From an uncultured Bacteroidota bacterium (GTDB lineage Bacteria > Bacteroidota > Bacteroidia > Bacteroidales > P3), in contig CADALO010000021.1 in the NCBI GenBank assembly GCA_902788805.1, positions 1 to 39,502 of the forward strand: a stretch of DNA of 39,502 nucleotides, in the 5' to 3' direction. Made by a program: the position numbers and the translations under genes. Below are positions 15,806-23,256 of the stretch, piece by piece. The notes beneath the pieces were generated by a model. It was not told the DNA's origin. It did not search any database and saw only the letters and a list, made by a program, of their open reading frames with translations. Each line of letters starts with the position of its first letter. Position 1 is the first letter of the stretch.

Positions 15806-16924
15806 ATGAAGAAAATATTGTTCTGTCTTGCGCTCATTGCGCAATGCGCCATTTCCCACGCCCAAGAAGCGGCCGAGGACCCGCATTGGGTCAACCTGTC
15901 GTGGATACACTTCGCCGCCACCGGCGGCACAGACGAGAACAACGCCCTGCTGCAGTATATGCTCTTCACCGACGAGACGATGGAGAAGAACCGCGAGCTC
16001 TTCGACCAGCTGAACACGCTGATGGAGGAGGTGCTGCAGGTGAACACCAACCAGACGCTGCCCGACTACCTGGTGGAGATGGAGAAGGGGCTGAAAGAGA
16101 CGCGGGAAAAGTTCAAGGACAACCCGCAGATGCTGGCGCAGATAGACGCGGCGATGAAGGAATTCGAGAAAGAGAAGAAAGAGGCGCTGGCGCAATACAC
16201 CAACGACAGGCGCACCTACACCTACGACCCCGCGACGATGCTGCAGCGACTGAAGCTTTTGGCCGTGAACCAGAAGGTGTACACCGGATGGTCGGAAGCG
16301 GGCAACGGCCTTTACGCCGTCACCGAGGTGCCGCGCTACGCATCGCTGAACGAGAATGCCCACTACTCGCACGCCAAAATCACCTTCGACGAAAAGGACT
16401 ACTACCGCTGGGGCCTCATCGACGGCACCGGACGGCAGGTGCTGCCGCCACAATACGGCCAGTTCAACACCAACCCCATCGCCGGCAACTGCTACCCGAA
16501 TGACGATGTGATGTTCCTCTACAAGCAGGAGGCCGACGGCAAAGTGTATGCCGGCGCCGTCGACTACAAAGGGCAGGTGCGCATTCCCTTCATCTACGAC
16601 GAGAACCGCGACGAGGTGTATCACCACCAGGAGTTCGTGCCCTTCGAGAAGAAGGGCAAGGTCGGCTTTGTGAGCATCAACGGCGGCCTGGTGACGGAAC
16701 CCTTCGAATATGTGAGCCGCAAAGCCCACGCCTACGGATGGCTGGTGAGCAAGGACGGCAAGAACTATGGTTTTGTGAGTAGCGAGACGGGCACCTTGGT
16801 GATTCCGCTCAAATACAAAGGCTTCTGGGAGGAGGGGCCTGTGATGATGCGCTTTGACGGGAAACTGGACTTCTACGATGAGAACTTCCGTCTTTTGCGC
16901 ACCGCCGATGCCCCGAAAGACTAA
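15806..16924 (+). CDS. Exported WG-repeat protein
   Basis: This 372-residue protein has a signal peptide (MKKILFCLALIAQCAISHAQ). A helical, charged region at about 55-140 (EEVLQVNTNQTLPDYLVEME... EKEKKEALAQ) may form a coiled coil. The second half contains WG repeats (KWGLID-like units): YRWGLIDGTGRQVLPPQYGQ, GAVDYKGQVRIPFIYDE, GKVGFVSINGGLVTEPF and NYGFVSSETGTLVIPLKY. WG repeats are beta-strand modules whose ligands are mostly unknown, and Bacteroidetes export many of them. It is 25 bp after the OmpA-like gene and probably in its operon, so the two may act together in the periplasm. There is no T9SS domain or lipobox. Confidence 0.8.
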   Translation: MKKILFCLALIAQCAISHAQEAAEDPHWVNLSWIHFAATGGTDENNALLQYMLFTDETMEKNRELFDQLNTLMEEVLQVNTNQTLPDYLVEMEKGLKETREKFKDNPQMLAQIDAAMKEFEKEKKEALAQYTNDRRTYTYDPATMLQRLKLLAVNQKVYTGWSEAGNGLYAVTEVPRYASLNENAHYSHAKITFDEKDYYRWGLIDGTGRQVLPPQYGQFNTNPIAGNCYPNDDVMFLYKQEADGKVYAGAVDYKGQVRIPFIYDENRDEVYHHQEFVPFEKKGKVGFVSINGGLVTEPFEYVSRKAHAYGWLVSKDGKNYGFVSSETGTLVIPLKYKGFWEEGPVMMRFDGKLDFYDENFRLLRTADAPKD

Positions 16925-17085
16925 GAATCCTCAGGTGTTACAACTTATTATTTAAACGCTACTATAATCAAATTTCGGCCAACGGTACAGTTGCCCAAGC
17001 ATTTAAGTTATAACTGCACTAATCCTTTTTTATTGCCCACACACTCTTCAATTTGCCTGCACCTGCCGCTGTCAACCGAGCGATG

Positions 17086-17117
17086 GCTTTTTGTTTCGCT
17101 GTGGCACAATAAAAAGC
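17086..17117. repeat. Hairpin with conserved loop TCGCTGTGGCAC, copy 1
   Basis: GCTTTTTGTT pairs with AATAAAAAGC (10 bp with one G-T) around the 12-nt loop TCGCTGTGGCAC. The same loop in the opposite orientation, with a different but perfectly paired stem, is at 22126-22155. It lies in the 386-bp gap between the WG-repeat gene and the aspartyl-protease-like gene. The rest of that gap has no gene I can support; 17253-17272 contains a small GCCGC/GCGGC hairpin. Confidence 0.7.
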
Positions 17118-17311
17118 GGGTGATTGCGTTTATACGGCATAAGAAAACGGTATATGATTTGCAACGCTCATAACTCGCTGATTTCTACCCCCACGAATTG
17201 CACGGGTAATCGTTGGGAGTCTTTCCTTTTTGTTTTTAATTCACTTGCCTCTCTCTGCCGCAAACGTGCGGCGGGGCGGGATTGGTTTGTAATTTCTAAA
17301 ATAAATTGAAT

Positions 17312-18269
17312 ATGAAGAAACTCTTTTTGCTCGGCGCGATGGTGTGCGCCCTCGGAATGATGACCGCCTGCAAGAGCGGGACGGCGGAAGAAACCGCAAT
17401 CGAGCCTCCGTTTGAGGACACCATCCCCATTATCTTCGAGACGGACGCGATGTACCAATACCATGACGGCCTCTACTGTAGCTTGGAGGTGAACGGAGTA
17501 GCGATAGATACCGTCCTTATTGACAATGGATACTATCACTCTGCCGTTTCCCCCGATTTGGCCGAAAGTCTGAATCTATCGTACACGGTTCTAAAAGTTG
17601 ATACAACATTGGGTCGAACAGGTTCGAAAATGTTTTCAAAAGTAGTGAAGACATGCACAGCAGACAGCCTTTATTATACGATGGGACACACCGTAATTCG
17701 ACTGGATACAATATTTATCACTAAATATCACGAACTATTCATGACTAACTGCAAGGCCGTCATTGGCCGCAACGTCTTTGAACAATATGTCGTGGAGATT
17801 GACTATCGGAACAAATATATGGTGTTGAGCAACCACCTTCCAGAGACGATAGGGCAGTATATGGCAATTCCCATGGAATACACTAATTCGAAAGACTGTC
17901 AACGACACAGGTGCATCAAGGTGGACGGATTCAAGTTGAAAGACGGAAGCCCCGCTTCGGTACGGGCGTTTCTGGATTTGGGGAACGCTGCCGGTACGGC
18001 CTTCGATTCCGCATTCTTGACACGGGTTGACCAGCATTTCAGCCAGATAGACACCGCCTCGCTTGCGTGGCTCATCCTGTCCCAAATCGGTTCAGCCGTT
18101 GACAGTGTGGATGGATGACAATCGCCGCACCGTGGCGAAGTTGCCGGGAACCAGGATGGACTTTGCAGGTTTGGATTGCGACATTCTGCTCGGCAACAAT
18201 TTCTTCAGCCACTTCAAAATCATCTTCGACTACAAGAACAATATGTTCTACCTGAAGAGGAACGAATAA
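17312..18269 (+). pseudogene. Frameshifted retropepsin-like aspartyl protease lipoprotein
   Basis: The first frame (ATG 17312 to TGA 18118) has a lipoprotein signal (MKKLFLLGAMVCALGMMTAC, Cys20) and two lobes of a retropepsin-like fold: VAIDTVLIDNGYYHSAVSPD in lobe one and VRAFLDLGNAAGTAFDSAFL in lobe two. In active family members the motif is DTG; here it reads DNG and DLG, so catalysis is doubtful. The expected C-terminal block, DILLGNNFFSHFKIIFDYKN, is present only in another frame, open from 18051 to 18269. One +1 shift between 18051 and 18116 would restore a protein of about 318 residues. It is either a real mutation or an assembly or read error. The promoter is not clear; an ATG at 17312 is preferred to the TTG at 17306. 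Confidence 0.7.
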
Positions 18270-18288
18270 TACAACCCCGACCGCTTTT

Positions 18289-18463
18289 GAAACCGCCTGT
18301 CGCTGGTATGCCGTCGGCTCTGCCGACAACGTGCGAAAGGGCGAAACGGTTTTGAAAACGGCCGGAAAGGCTGTCGCGGGGGCCAAATGGTTTTGAAAGG
18401 CGGTGAAAAGAGTGTCGCGTGGGTGTTTTAAAATTGAAAGGCGGTGAAAAGAGTGTCGCAAGG
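18289..18463. repeat. 41-bp degenerate tandem repeats
   Basis: Units beginning TTTTGAAA and containing GGCGGTGAAAAGAGTGTCGC recur. GAAA anchors are at 18354, 18395 and 18436, exactly 41 bp apart, with a weaker partial copy at 18289. The two last copies are nearly identical over GAAAGGCGGTGAAAAGAGTG. Non-coding, downstream of the frameshifted gene. Confidence 0.7.
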
Positions 18464-18530
18464 GCCAAATGAAAATAAAAACCGCCTATGAAAACTATCA
18501 AGACCACCGACAAGCCTGCACACCGCGGCT

Positions 18531-18613
18531 GATGTGCCTTTACGTGGCACCCTGATGTAAAGGCACGTCACGGCTGATGTAAAGGCACGTGACACCCTGA
18601 TGTAAAGGCACGT
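18531..18613. repeat. 22-23-bp repeats with an inverted core unit
   Basis: GATGTAAAGGCACGT occurs at 18554, 18576 and 18599. The first unit, at 18531, is GATGTGCCTTTACGT, in which the inner 10 bp (GTAAAGGCAC) is replaced by its reverse complement. Spacings are 23, 22 and 23 bp. The first unit can therefore pair with any of the following three. Confidence 0.8.
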
Positions 18614-18646
18614 CACGGGAGGGGTAAAAGAGAAATGGAAGAACAC

Positions 18647-18705
18647 GCGGACGGGTTCCTGTTTCATCACATTCGTTTTTGAAACAGGAACCCGTCCGCA
18701 TTTTT
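18647..18705. terminator. Long perfect hairpin terminator between convergent genes
   Basis: A 20-bp perfect stem (18647-18666 with 18680-18699; left arm GCGGACGGGTTCCTGTTTCA) has a 13-nt loop and is followed by ATTTTTC. It lies between the plus-strand protease-like gene and the minus-strand beta-helix gene and probably ends transcription from both sides. Confidence 0.75.
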
Positions 18706-18764
18706 CAGAAAACCGTCCTCACAAGCCCAGCTTCTGCTTGCAGCGGAGGGCCAAGGTTTCCCGG

Positions 18765-20711
18765 TTACCGCAGTTTGATGTGCTTCTTGCCGTTCTGGAT
18801 GTAGACGCCGCGGAAGGTGGCGGGGACTTCGGTGCCGAGGTAGCGTCCATCGATGGTGAAGACGCGCGGGTCGTTGACAATCTGCTCCATCACGACGTCG
18901 TCGATGCCTACGGTGCCGCCGATATGGGTGAGCGAAACCGACGAACCGCCGCTGACGGTAGCCTCAAGATAGCAGTTGTTCTCGAAAATGCCGGTGCCGG
19001 CGGCCGTCACGCCACTCTTGAGCGTGGGCGTTGATGGAACGGAAATCACCAATCCCGAAGAGTTGCCGCCACCACCAGGGCCGTGGCCACCGCCGGTAGT
19101 CACCTGCGGAACGTAGAAGGCAATCACCTCATCGCCGTAGGAAAGCCCATACCAGGTGTTGCCGCTGACCGACGAGCTGCGATAGGTAGCCTGGCTCATC
19201 GAAGCGCCGTTCTCGATTCCGCCCACAGCGATAATGGTGCCGCCGTTGACGAAGACCTTCTTGCCCTCCTCGCTGTTGGCGTCGATGCCCAGTTCCGGCG
19301 AGCGCACACCGATGGCATATACCAGGCCTCCGTTGAGGTAGATGTTGCCGTTGGCGTCGATGCCGTCGTTGTTATTGGAGTGGGAATAGATGTAGCCGCC
19401 CGTGATGGTCATATCCTGTGCCGAGTTGATACCGTCGTCGTAAGCATTGACGTAAATCTCTCCGCCGCTGATATTGAGGTAGTTCTTGCTCTCAATACCT
19501 TCAGCGTTACGGCCACTGGTGGTCACCTTGACCTTGCCGCCGCTGATGGCCATTCCGCCGCCGTAGGTGTAGCTGTTGCCCACCTGCGTCTTCACGCCGG
19601 CCTTGATACCCTTGGGCGACGAATAGTAGTCGCTGCTGATGTGGTCGGTGTTGCCCGTATAGTTGGTGTTCTCGGTGGTACCGTTGTTGTAATAGAGGGC
19701 GCCTGTCGTGGTCACCGTGATGTCGCCACCGCTGATGGTCAGCACGCTGTCGCACTTCATACCCTTGCCGCCCGAGCCGGTGGAGGTGAGCGCAATGGTG
19801 CCGCCGCTGATGTCGATGTCGCCGTCGGCGCTGATGCCACAGGCGGCCGAAGTTTCCTGGTCGTCCTCGTCCCACTCGCCCTTGCCGCTGGTGGTCACAT
19901 CGATGACAGGCTCGCCAGAGATGAAGATGTCGCCGGCCGCCTTGATGCCCTTGGCGGCGATGGCGGCGCAGTTGATGGTGATATTGCCGCCCTCGATATA
20001 GATATTGCCGCTGTCCTCGTCCTCGTGATCCTCGGTGATGGCGGTGGCCGTGTCGCCCTCAAGGTCGCACTGGATGCCGTCGTCCCCGGTGCCGCTGATG
20101 TTCACGGTGCCGCTTTGCATAAGGAAATACTGGTTGCACGAGATGCCGTCACCCACAGCCGAGGTGATGTTGAGCGTAGCGTTCTTCAGGCTGATGTACT
20201 CGCCGGCCTTGATGGCGTGCTTCACGTTGCCCACCACGTTGAGGGTGCCCTGCTGCTTGAACTCGGCGTGGCCCTTCACATAGAGGCAGCCCTTCTGCGA
20301 GCCGGTGGCGGCATCGACAAGGGTGTTGGTAGTGCCGGTGATGACCTTCACATTGATGCGCTTGCCGTTCTGGATGTGCACGGCGGCACCGCTGTAGACT
20401 GGCGTGGCGTTGGTCAGCGTCAGGCCGTTGAGTTCAACGGTAGCCTTGTAGGAGCCCGACATATAAAACTCGCCGTCGGTTGACGTGCCGCTCAGCGTGT
20501 AGGTAATCTCGCTGGCCACAGAGTCGCTTTGCGCAATGGAGACGTGCGCCCCCTGCTGGGTTACCGTCAGATACTGGCTGATGTTGTCGGCCACGGTGAC
20601 CGTCGCCGAAGTGCCGTTATAGACAACCTGAACGGAATTGTCGCTCTGCGCCTGTGCAATGCCGCAAGCCGCGAAAGCAAACAGAATGAATAAGATGGCA
20701 GTGTTTTTCAT
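18765..20711 (-). CDS. Exported beta-helix carbohydrate-binding protein (Cthe_2159-like)
   Basis: This 648-residue exported protein has a signal peptide (MKNTAILFILFAFAACGIAQ). A long right-handed beta-helix is made of short turns such as IYIEGGNITINCAAIAAKGI, DIDISGGTIALTSTGSGGKG, LTISGGDITVTTTGALYY and MTITGGYIYSHSNNNDGIDA. The Gly/Asp/Asn-rich turns and the repeated 'GIxxxGDIxISGG' pattern match the Cthe_2159 family, which binds polygalacturonate-like carbohydrates and calcium (family knowledge). The end, VFTIDGRYLGTEVPATFRGV followed by YIQNGKKHIKLR, is the short C-terminal module typical of Prevotella-type surface proteins, not a full T9SS type A domain. An AraC regulator is encoded divergently 133 bp away and may control it. 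The start is the ATG 27 bp after a TAGTTTTG promoter. Confidence 0.8.
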   Translation of the reverse strand: MKNTAILFILFAFAACGIAQAQSDNSVQVVYNGTSATVTVADNISQYLTVTQQGAHVSIAQSDSVASEITYTLSGTSTDGEFYMSGSYKATVELNGLTLTNATPVYSGAAVHIQNGKRINVKVITGTTNTLVDAATGSQKGCLYVKGHAEFKQQGTLNVVGNVKHAIKAGEYISLKNATLNITSAVGDGISCNQYFLMQSGTVNISGTGDDGIQCDLEGDTATAITEDHEDEDSGNIYIEGGNITINCAAIAAKGIKAAGDIFISGEPVIDVTTSGKGEWDEDDQETSAACGISADGDIDISGGTIALTSTGSGGKGMKCDSVLTISGGDITVTTTGALYYNNGTTENTNYTGNTDHISSDYYSSPKGIKAGVKTQVGNSYTYGGGMAISGGKVKVTTSGRNAEGIESKNYLNISGGEIYVNAYDDGINSAQDMTITGGYIYSHSNNNDGIDANGNIYLNGGLVYAIGVRSPELGIDANSEEGKKVFVNGGTIIAVGGIENGASMSQATYRSSSVSGNTWYGLSYGDEVIAFYVPQVTTGGGHGPGGGGNSSGLVISVPSTPTLKSGVTAAGTGIFENNCYLEATVSGGSSVSLTHIGGTVGIDDVVMEQIVNDPRVFTIDGRYLGTEVPATFRGVYIQNGKKHIKLR

Positions 20712-20737
20712 AGAAAAAAGTATTATTATTTGAAATG

Positions 20738-20745
20738 CAAAACTA
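20738..20745 (-). promoter_or_regulatory. -7 box for the beta-helix gene
   Basis: TAGTTTTG on the minus strand, 27 bp before the ATG at 20711. It is in the same short intergenic space as the AraC promoter. Confidence 0.55.
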
Positions 20746-20805
20746 CAGTAAACCTGTCACCCACACAATAACATATCGTCCGTAATGATTGGCAAAAAGT
20801 CGGAT

Positions 20806-20840
20806 TTTGTTTTCTGTATCAAAAATAATCCGTACTTTTG
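20806..20840 (+). promoter_or_regulatory. Promoter of the AraC-family gene
   Basis: TACTTTTG at 20833-20840 is a good -7 box, with TTTG at 20806-20809 about 23 bp upstream. It lies only 4 bp before the ATG at 20845, so the message is either leaderless from that ATG or translation starts at the next ATG (20875). Confidence 0.6.
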
Positions 20841-20844
20841 CACT

Positions 20845-21696
20845 ATGGAAAAAGAACAGTCATACACCCACCCGATGAACCTTTATCCTCAGAGAATCAG
20901 CGAGGAAGGTATCGTTGTATTCGACAATGTAAGAGGGTTGCCTTCGGGCGACGAGCCGTTCACCTCGTCGGATTATGTCATCTGCATCGGTCACCGCGGA
21001 CGCATCGAACTGATGTACGACGACATCTCCGACTTCTCTGGGCAGCACACGGTGGGTGTCATCTTCCCCAACCACTGCCTCCGCAAGGTGAGCGTGACCG
21101 ACGACTACCTGGCAACCCTGATTATTGTCGACGCAGCAGTGCTCAACGACCCTATACTGCAGATCATCAAACAGATGCGCTACCGCTATGAGCCGCACCC
21201 CAATGTAAAGCTCGACAAACACGAATACCGTATCATCACGCACGTGGTGGAAGGGATGCGCGAAATCACACGCCTCGACCTTCCCGACCGCCGGATGCTG
21301 ATGACGCGACTGCTGGAGTTCCTGCTGAGGCTGCTCAGCCAATACCGCAAAAGCAAGCTGAACGAGCCCGGCGCCGACAAGCAGGTCAGCGCTCACTTCC
21401 ACAGCGACCTCAAACAGCACTTCCGTGAACACCGCGATGTGGGATTCTATGCCGCGCAAGCCTGCCTGTCGACCAAGCACTTCAGCGCCGTCGTCAAGCA
21501 AGAGACGGGCCATACCGCCGCCTACTGGATTCATCACCAAGTGGTGGCTGAAGCCAAGATGCTGCTCCACATACGGCACGACCTCGCGGTTCAGGCCATC
21601 GCCGACCTGCTGGGTTTCGAAGACCAGGCCACCTTCAGCCGCTACTTCCGCCGTGAGACAGGCCTCTCCCCCACCGAGTTCCGCCAAAGAACATAA
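20845..21696 (+). CDS. AraC-family transcriptional regulator
   Basis: The N-terminal part (residues about 1-165) resembles the cupin-like sensing domain of AraC regulators. The C-terminal 105 residues carry two helix-turn-helix motifs: VGFYAAQACLSTKHFSAVVK, then QETGHTAAYWIHHQVVAEAK, and VQAIADLLGFEDQATFSRYF before RRETGLSPTEFRQ. It is a sequence-specific activator or repressor whose effector is unknown. The start is uncertain. ATG 20845 lies 4 bp after the -7 box, and ATG 20875 (MNLYPQRISEEG) would give a normal leader. The ATG at 20785 is upstream of the promoter and is rejected. The gene faces the beta-helix surface gene across 133 bp, which suggests it regulates that gene. The gap 21697-21852 holds a toxin remnant. 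Confidence 0.88.
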   Translation: MEKEQSYTHPMNLYPQRISEEGIVVFDNVRGLPSGDEPFTSSDYVICIGHRGRIELMYDDISDFSGQHTVGVIFPNHCLRKVSVTDDYLATLIIVDAAVLNDPILQIIKQMRYRYEPHPNVKLDKHEYRIITHVVEGMREITRLDLPDRRMLMTRLLEFLLRLLSQYRKSKLNEPGADKQVSAHFHSDLKQHFREHRDVGFYAAQACLSTKHFSAVVKQETGHTAAYWIHHQVVAEAKMLLHIRHDLAVQAIADLLGFEDQATFSRYFRRETGLSPTEFRQRT

Positions 21697-21698
21697 AA

Positions 21699-21782
21699 AA
21701 ATCTATAGAAACATCGCCCCTCTTTCAGCCTCTAAACCAAACGTGTGTGCCTGAACTGAGACGTGCAGTCTACCGTGTACAT
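21699..21782 (-). pseudogene. Remnant of a YafQ/RelE-like toxin
   Basis: On the minus strand, ATG at 21782 gives MYTVDCTSQFRHTRLV, then TAG at 21734-21732, then RLKEGRCF. This resembles the N-terminus of YafQ-type toxins in this order ('MYt.dyTsQFk.dlk..krRG'), broken by a stop and lost after about 25 residues. It lies about 70 bp after an antitoxin-like gene on the same strand, where a toxin would be expected. The match is short. Confidence 0.4.
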
Positions 21783-21852
21783 TGCTCAATCAGCTAAACA
21801 TTGACGGATAAGGTCGGAGCCGTCCTTGGCACGGTGAGTTCTATGCGGTTCA

Positions 21853-22080
21853 TTACAGGCTGAGCATCTGTTTGACATCGTCCAGGCTGACTTCGCGGGC
21901 CATACCCTTCTTTTCCAGCTCCACGCTCTGCCTGAATGAGCGGAGTGCTTTCTTGTCGCTGTAGAACTCAACGTCTGCGTCTGTCGACGAAAGCATCTTT
22001 GCCCCGGCAGCCAGCATAGCCTCGATGAGGTGCTTCATCACACTGCTCCGCCCGTCGTAGGATATTGTCACTGTTGCCAT
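21853..22080 (-). CDS. Antitoxin-like small protein (orphan)
   Basis: This is a 75-residue protein. MATVTISYDGRSSVMKHLIE begins a probable N-terminal strand and helix used by small ribbon or RelB-like DNA-binding proteins. The charged second half, ending in KGMAREVSLDDVKQMLSL, resembles the toxin-wrapping tail of RelB/DinJ-type antitoxins from Bacteroidetes ('...vsLdelkaML.l'). It probably binds its own promoter and, originally, a RelE-superfamily toxin. The expected toxin position downstream holds only a degraded YafQ-like fragment, so this looks like an orphan antitoxin left after toxin loss. The family assignment rests on resemblance, not on diagnostic motifs. Confidence 0.55.
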   Translation of the reverse strand: MATVTISYDGRSSVMKHLIEAMLAAGAKMLSSTDADVEFYSDKKALRSFRQSVELEKKGMAREVSLDDVKQMLSL

Positions 22081-22125
22081 AGTATGTTGTTTTTAGATAT
22101 TCTGCTTTAATAACGCCAAAAATGA

Positions 22126-22155
22126 TGCTTTATTGTGCCACAGCGAAATAAAGCA
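22126..22155. repeat. Hairpin with conserved loop, copy 2
   Basis: TGCTTTATT and AATAAAGCA form a perfect 9-bp stem around GTGCCACAGCGA, the reverse complement of the loop of the hairpin at 17086-17117. The stems of the two copies differ in sequence but both pair. It lies between the terminator of the 22195-22908 gene and the antitoxin gene. Confidence 0.7.
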
Positions 22156-22156
22156 C

Positions 22157-22185
22157 CCGATGCCCGCGCGGAGCGCGGGCATCGG
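22157..22185 (-). terminator. GC-rich terminator of the 22195-22908 gene
   Basis: CCGATGCCCGCGC-gga-GCGCGGGCATCGG is a perfect 13-bp stem starting 10 bp after the stop codon. In the minus direction it is followed by GTGCTTTATTT, a short T-rich tract. Confidence 0.7.
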
Positions 22186-22194
22186 CACGAAAGC

Positions 22195-22908
22195 CTACTT
22201 CGTCAGGCCGCCGTAGCTCTTGGCTGCCTCTTGCAGCGCCTCCTCGGTGGTGTATTGCTCATAGAGGCTGCAGCGTGTCACCAGCGTCTGCGTCGAGCAG
22301 CGGTCGCCATAGACGCGCACCAGTGCCCAGCCCTTCATATCGTCGGCAAAGGCCTCGTCGACAAGAGCCAGACAGCCGTCGACCTCGACGAACTCCGAAC
22401 GCGGCACGTCGCGCACCTTGAGGAAATGGACCTGCGGTGTGCGGCGCTCGACGCGCTGCTCGGCGGTGTAGAGCATCAGCACTTCGCGACGGTGCAGCTC
22501 CGACGCCTTCAGGTCGGTAATCAGCGCTGCGGTGCCGTTCACTTCGCCAAGCGAAAGCTTCATCTGTGGCAGATTGCCGTCGCTCACCGGCATATCGGCC
22601 ATCAGGAACGACGCGCCGCTCATCGGTCCGATTTTGGGCACAAACACGGCCGGCAGACGGTTGGCCAGCGTTGCAAAGCGGCCATAGGTGCTCTTTCCGC
22701 CGCTGAACATCGGTTTGAGCGGCTTCAGCGCCTGCCACAAAGCGGTGGTGTGGCGCATACGCTGCCGCTGCACGAACTGTCCGCGCGTGTTGCTGCGTGT
22801 CTGCTCCGAGTGGGCCGAACGCACAATCATCTGGCCACCCTTTTCATAGAAAGTAACTCCTGATTTCTTCAAGCTGCCACCAAGCAGCAATCCTGTTGTC
22901 TTTGACAT
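22195..22908 (-). CDS. Hypothetical protein resembling the DUF6266 group
   Basis: This is a protein of 237 residues with no signal peptide or membrane segment. The start, LLLGGSLKKSGVTFYEKGGQ followed by RSAHSEQTRSNTRGQFVQRQ, has the 'GG..gk.G..tfy...g...vRs......n..t..Q...R.' shape of small Bacteroidales proteins in the DUF6266 group. That resemblance is weak, and the rest I do not recognise. The second half is strand-rich (ALITDLKASELHRREVLMLY, VHFLKVRDVPRSEFVEVDGC). Function unknown; I infer none. It has its own terminator at 22157-22185, and hairpin element B begins 77 bp upstream of its start, so its promoter must lie in or between that element and the ATG. Codon use is GC-rich, like the core genes, so recent transfer is not indicated. 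Confidence 0.55.
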   Translation of the reverse strand: MSKTTGLLLGGSLKKSGVTFYEKGGQMIVRSAHSEQTRSNTRGQFVQRQRMRHTTALWQALKPLKPMFSGGKSTYGRFATLANRLPAVFVPKIGPMSGASFLMADMPVSDGNLPQMKLSLGEVNGTAALITDLKASELHRREVLMLYTAEQRVERRTPQVHFLKVRDVPRSEFVEVDGCLALVDEAFADDMKGWALVRVYGDRCSTQTLVTRCSLYEQYTTEEALQEAAKSYGGLTK

Positions 22909-22984
22909 AGTAAATTCTCCTGTTTTTAATTAATAAATGATACCTTTCGATAGCGGATTGAGCCGAAACGGGATGCTGTTTTGT

Positions 22985-23094
22985 CCGGACCAACTCCGTT
23001 TGTTGTCCGCTTGTTGTCCGCTTGATGTCCGCTTGTTGTCCGCTTTAAAAGCGGACAACAAGCGGACATCAAGCGGACAACAAGCGGACAACAA
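22985..23094. repeat. Hairpin element B: inverted copy of element A
   Basis: The arms 23000-23046 and 23048-23094 are 47 bp of perfect complementarity around one A. Each is made of TGTCCGCTTGT/TGTCCGCTTGA 11-bp units. GGACCAACTCCG flanks the left side. Compared with element A at 12964-13091, the flanking block is on the other side, so the elements face each other across about 10 kb. The right side lacks CGGAGTTG. It lies between the divergent 22195-22908 gene and rpoN. Confidence 0.9.
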
Positions 23095-23256
23095 CGATCA
23101 CGATGCAAAGATACACTATATTTTTGACCTGTGCAAGAAAAATATCAACCATTTAAGTCCGACGGGCAATAAAAAAAGCAACAAATAATACTGAAATACT
23201 CGCCGGGGCACATACTTTTTTTGGAGTTTGCGAGTTATTAAAGGAAAACAAACTAT

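Noticed and set aside
19083..20483. 466-codon plus-strand open frame
   Set aside because: It is antisense to the beta-helix gene, whose repeats and GC-rich third positions keep the opposite strand open. No start signals, and its Val/Asp/Ala-rich composition is artificial.
21786..21971. 61-codon minus-strand frame overlapping the antitoxin
   Set aside because: It is an out-of-frame shadow of the antitoxin gene, with Arg/Ser-rich composition.
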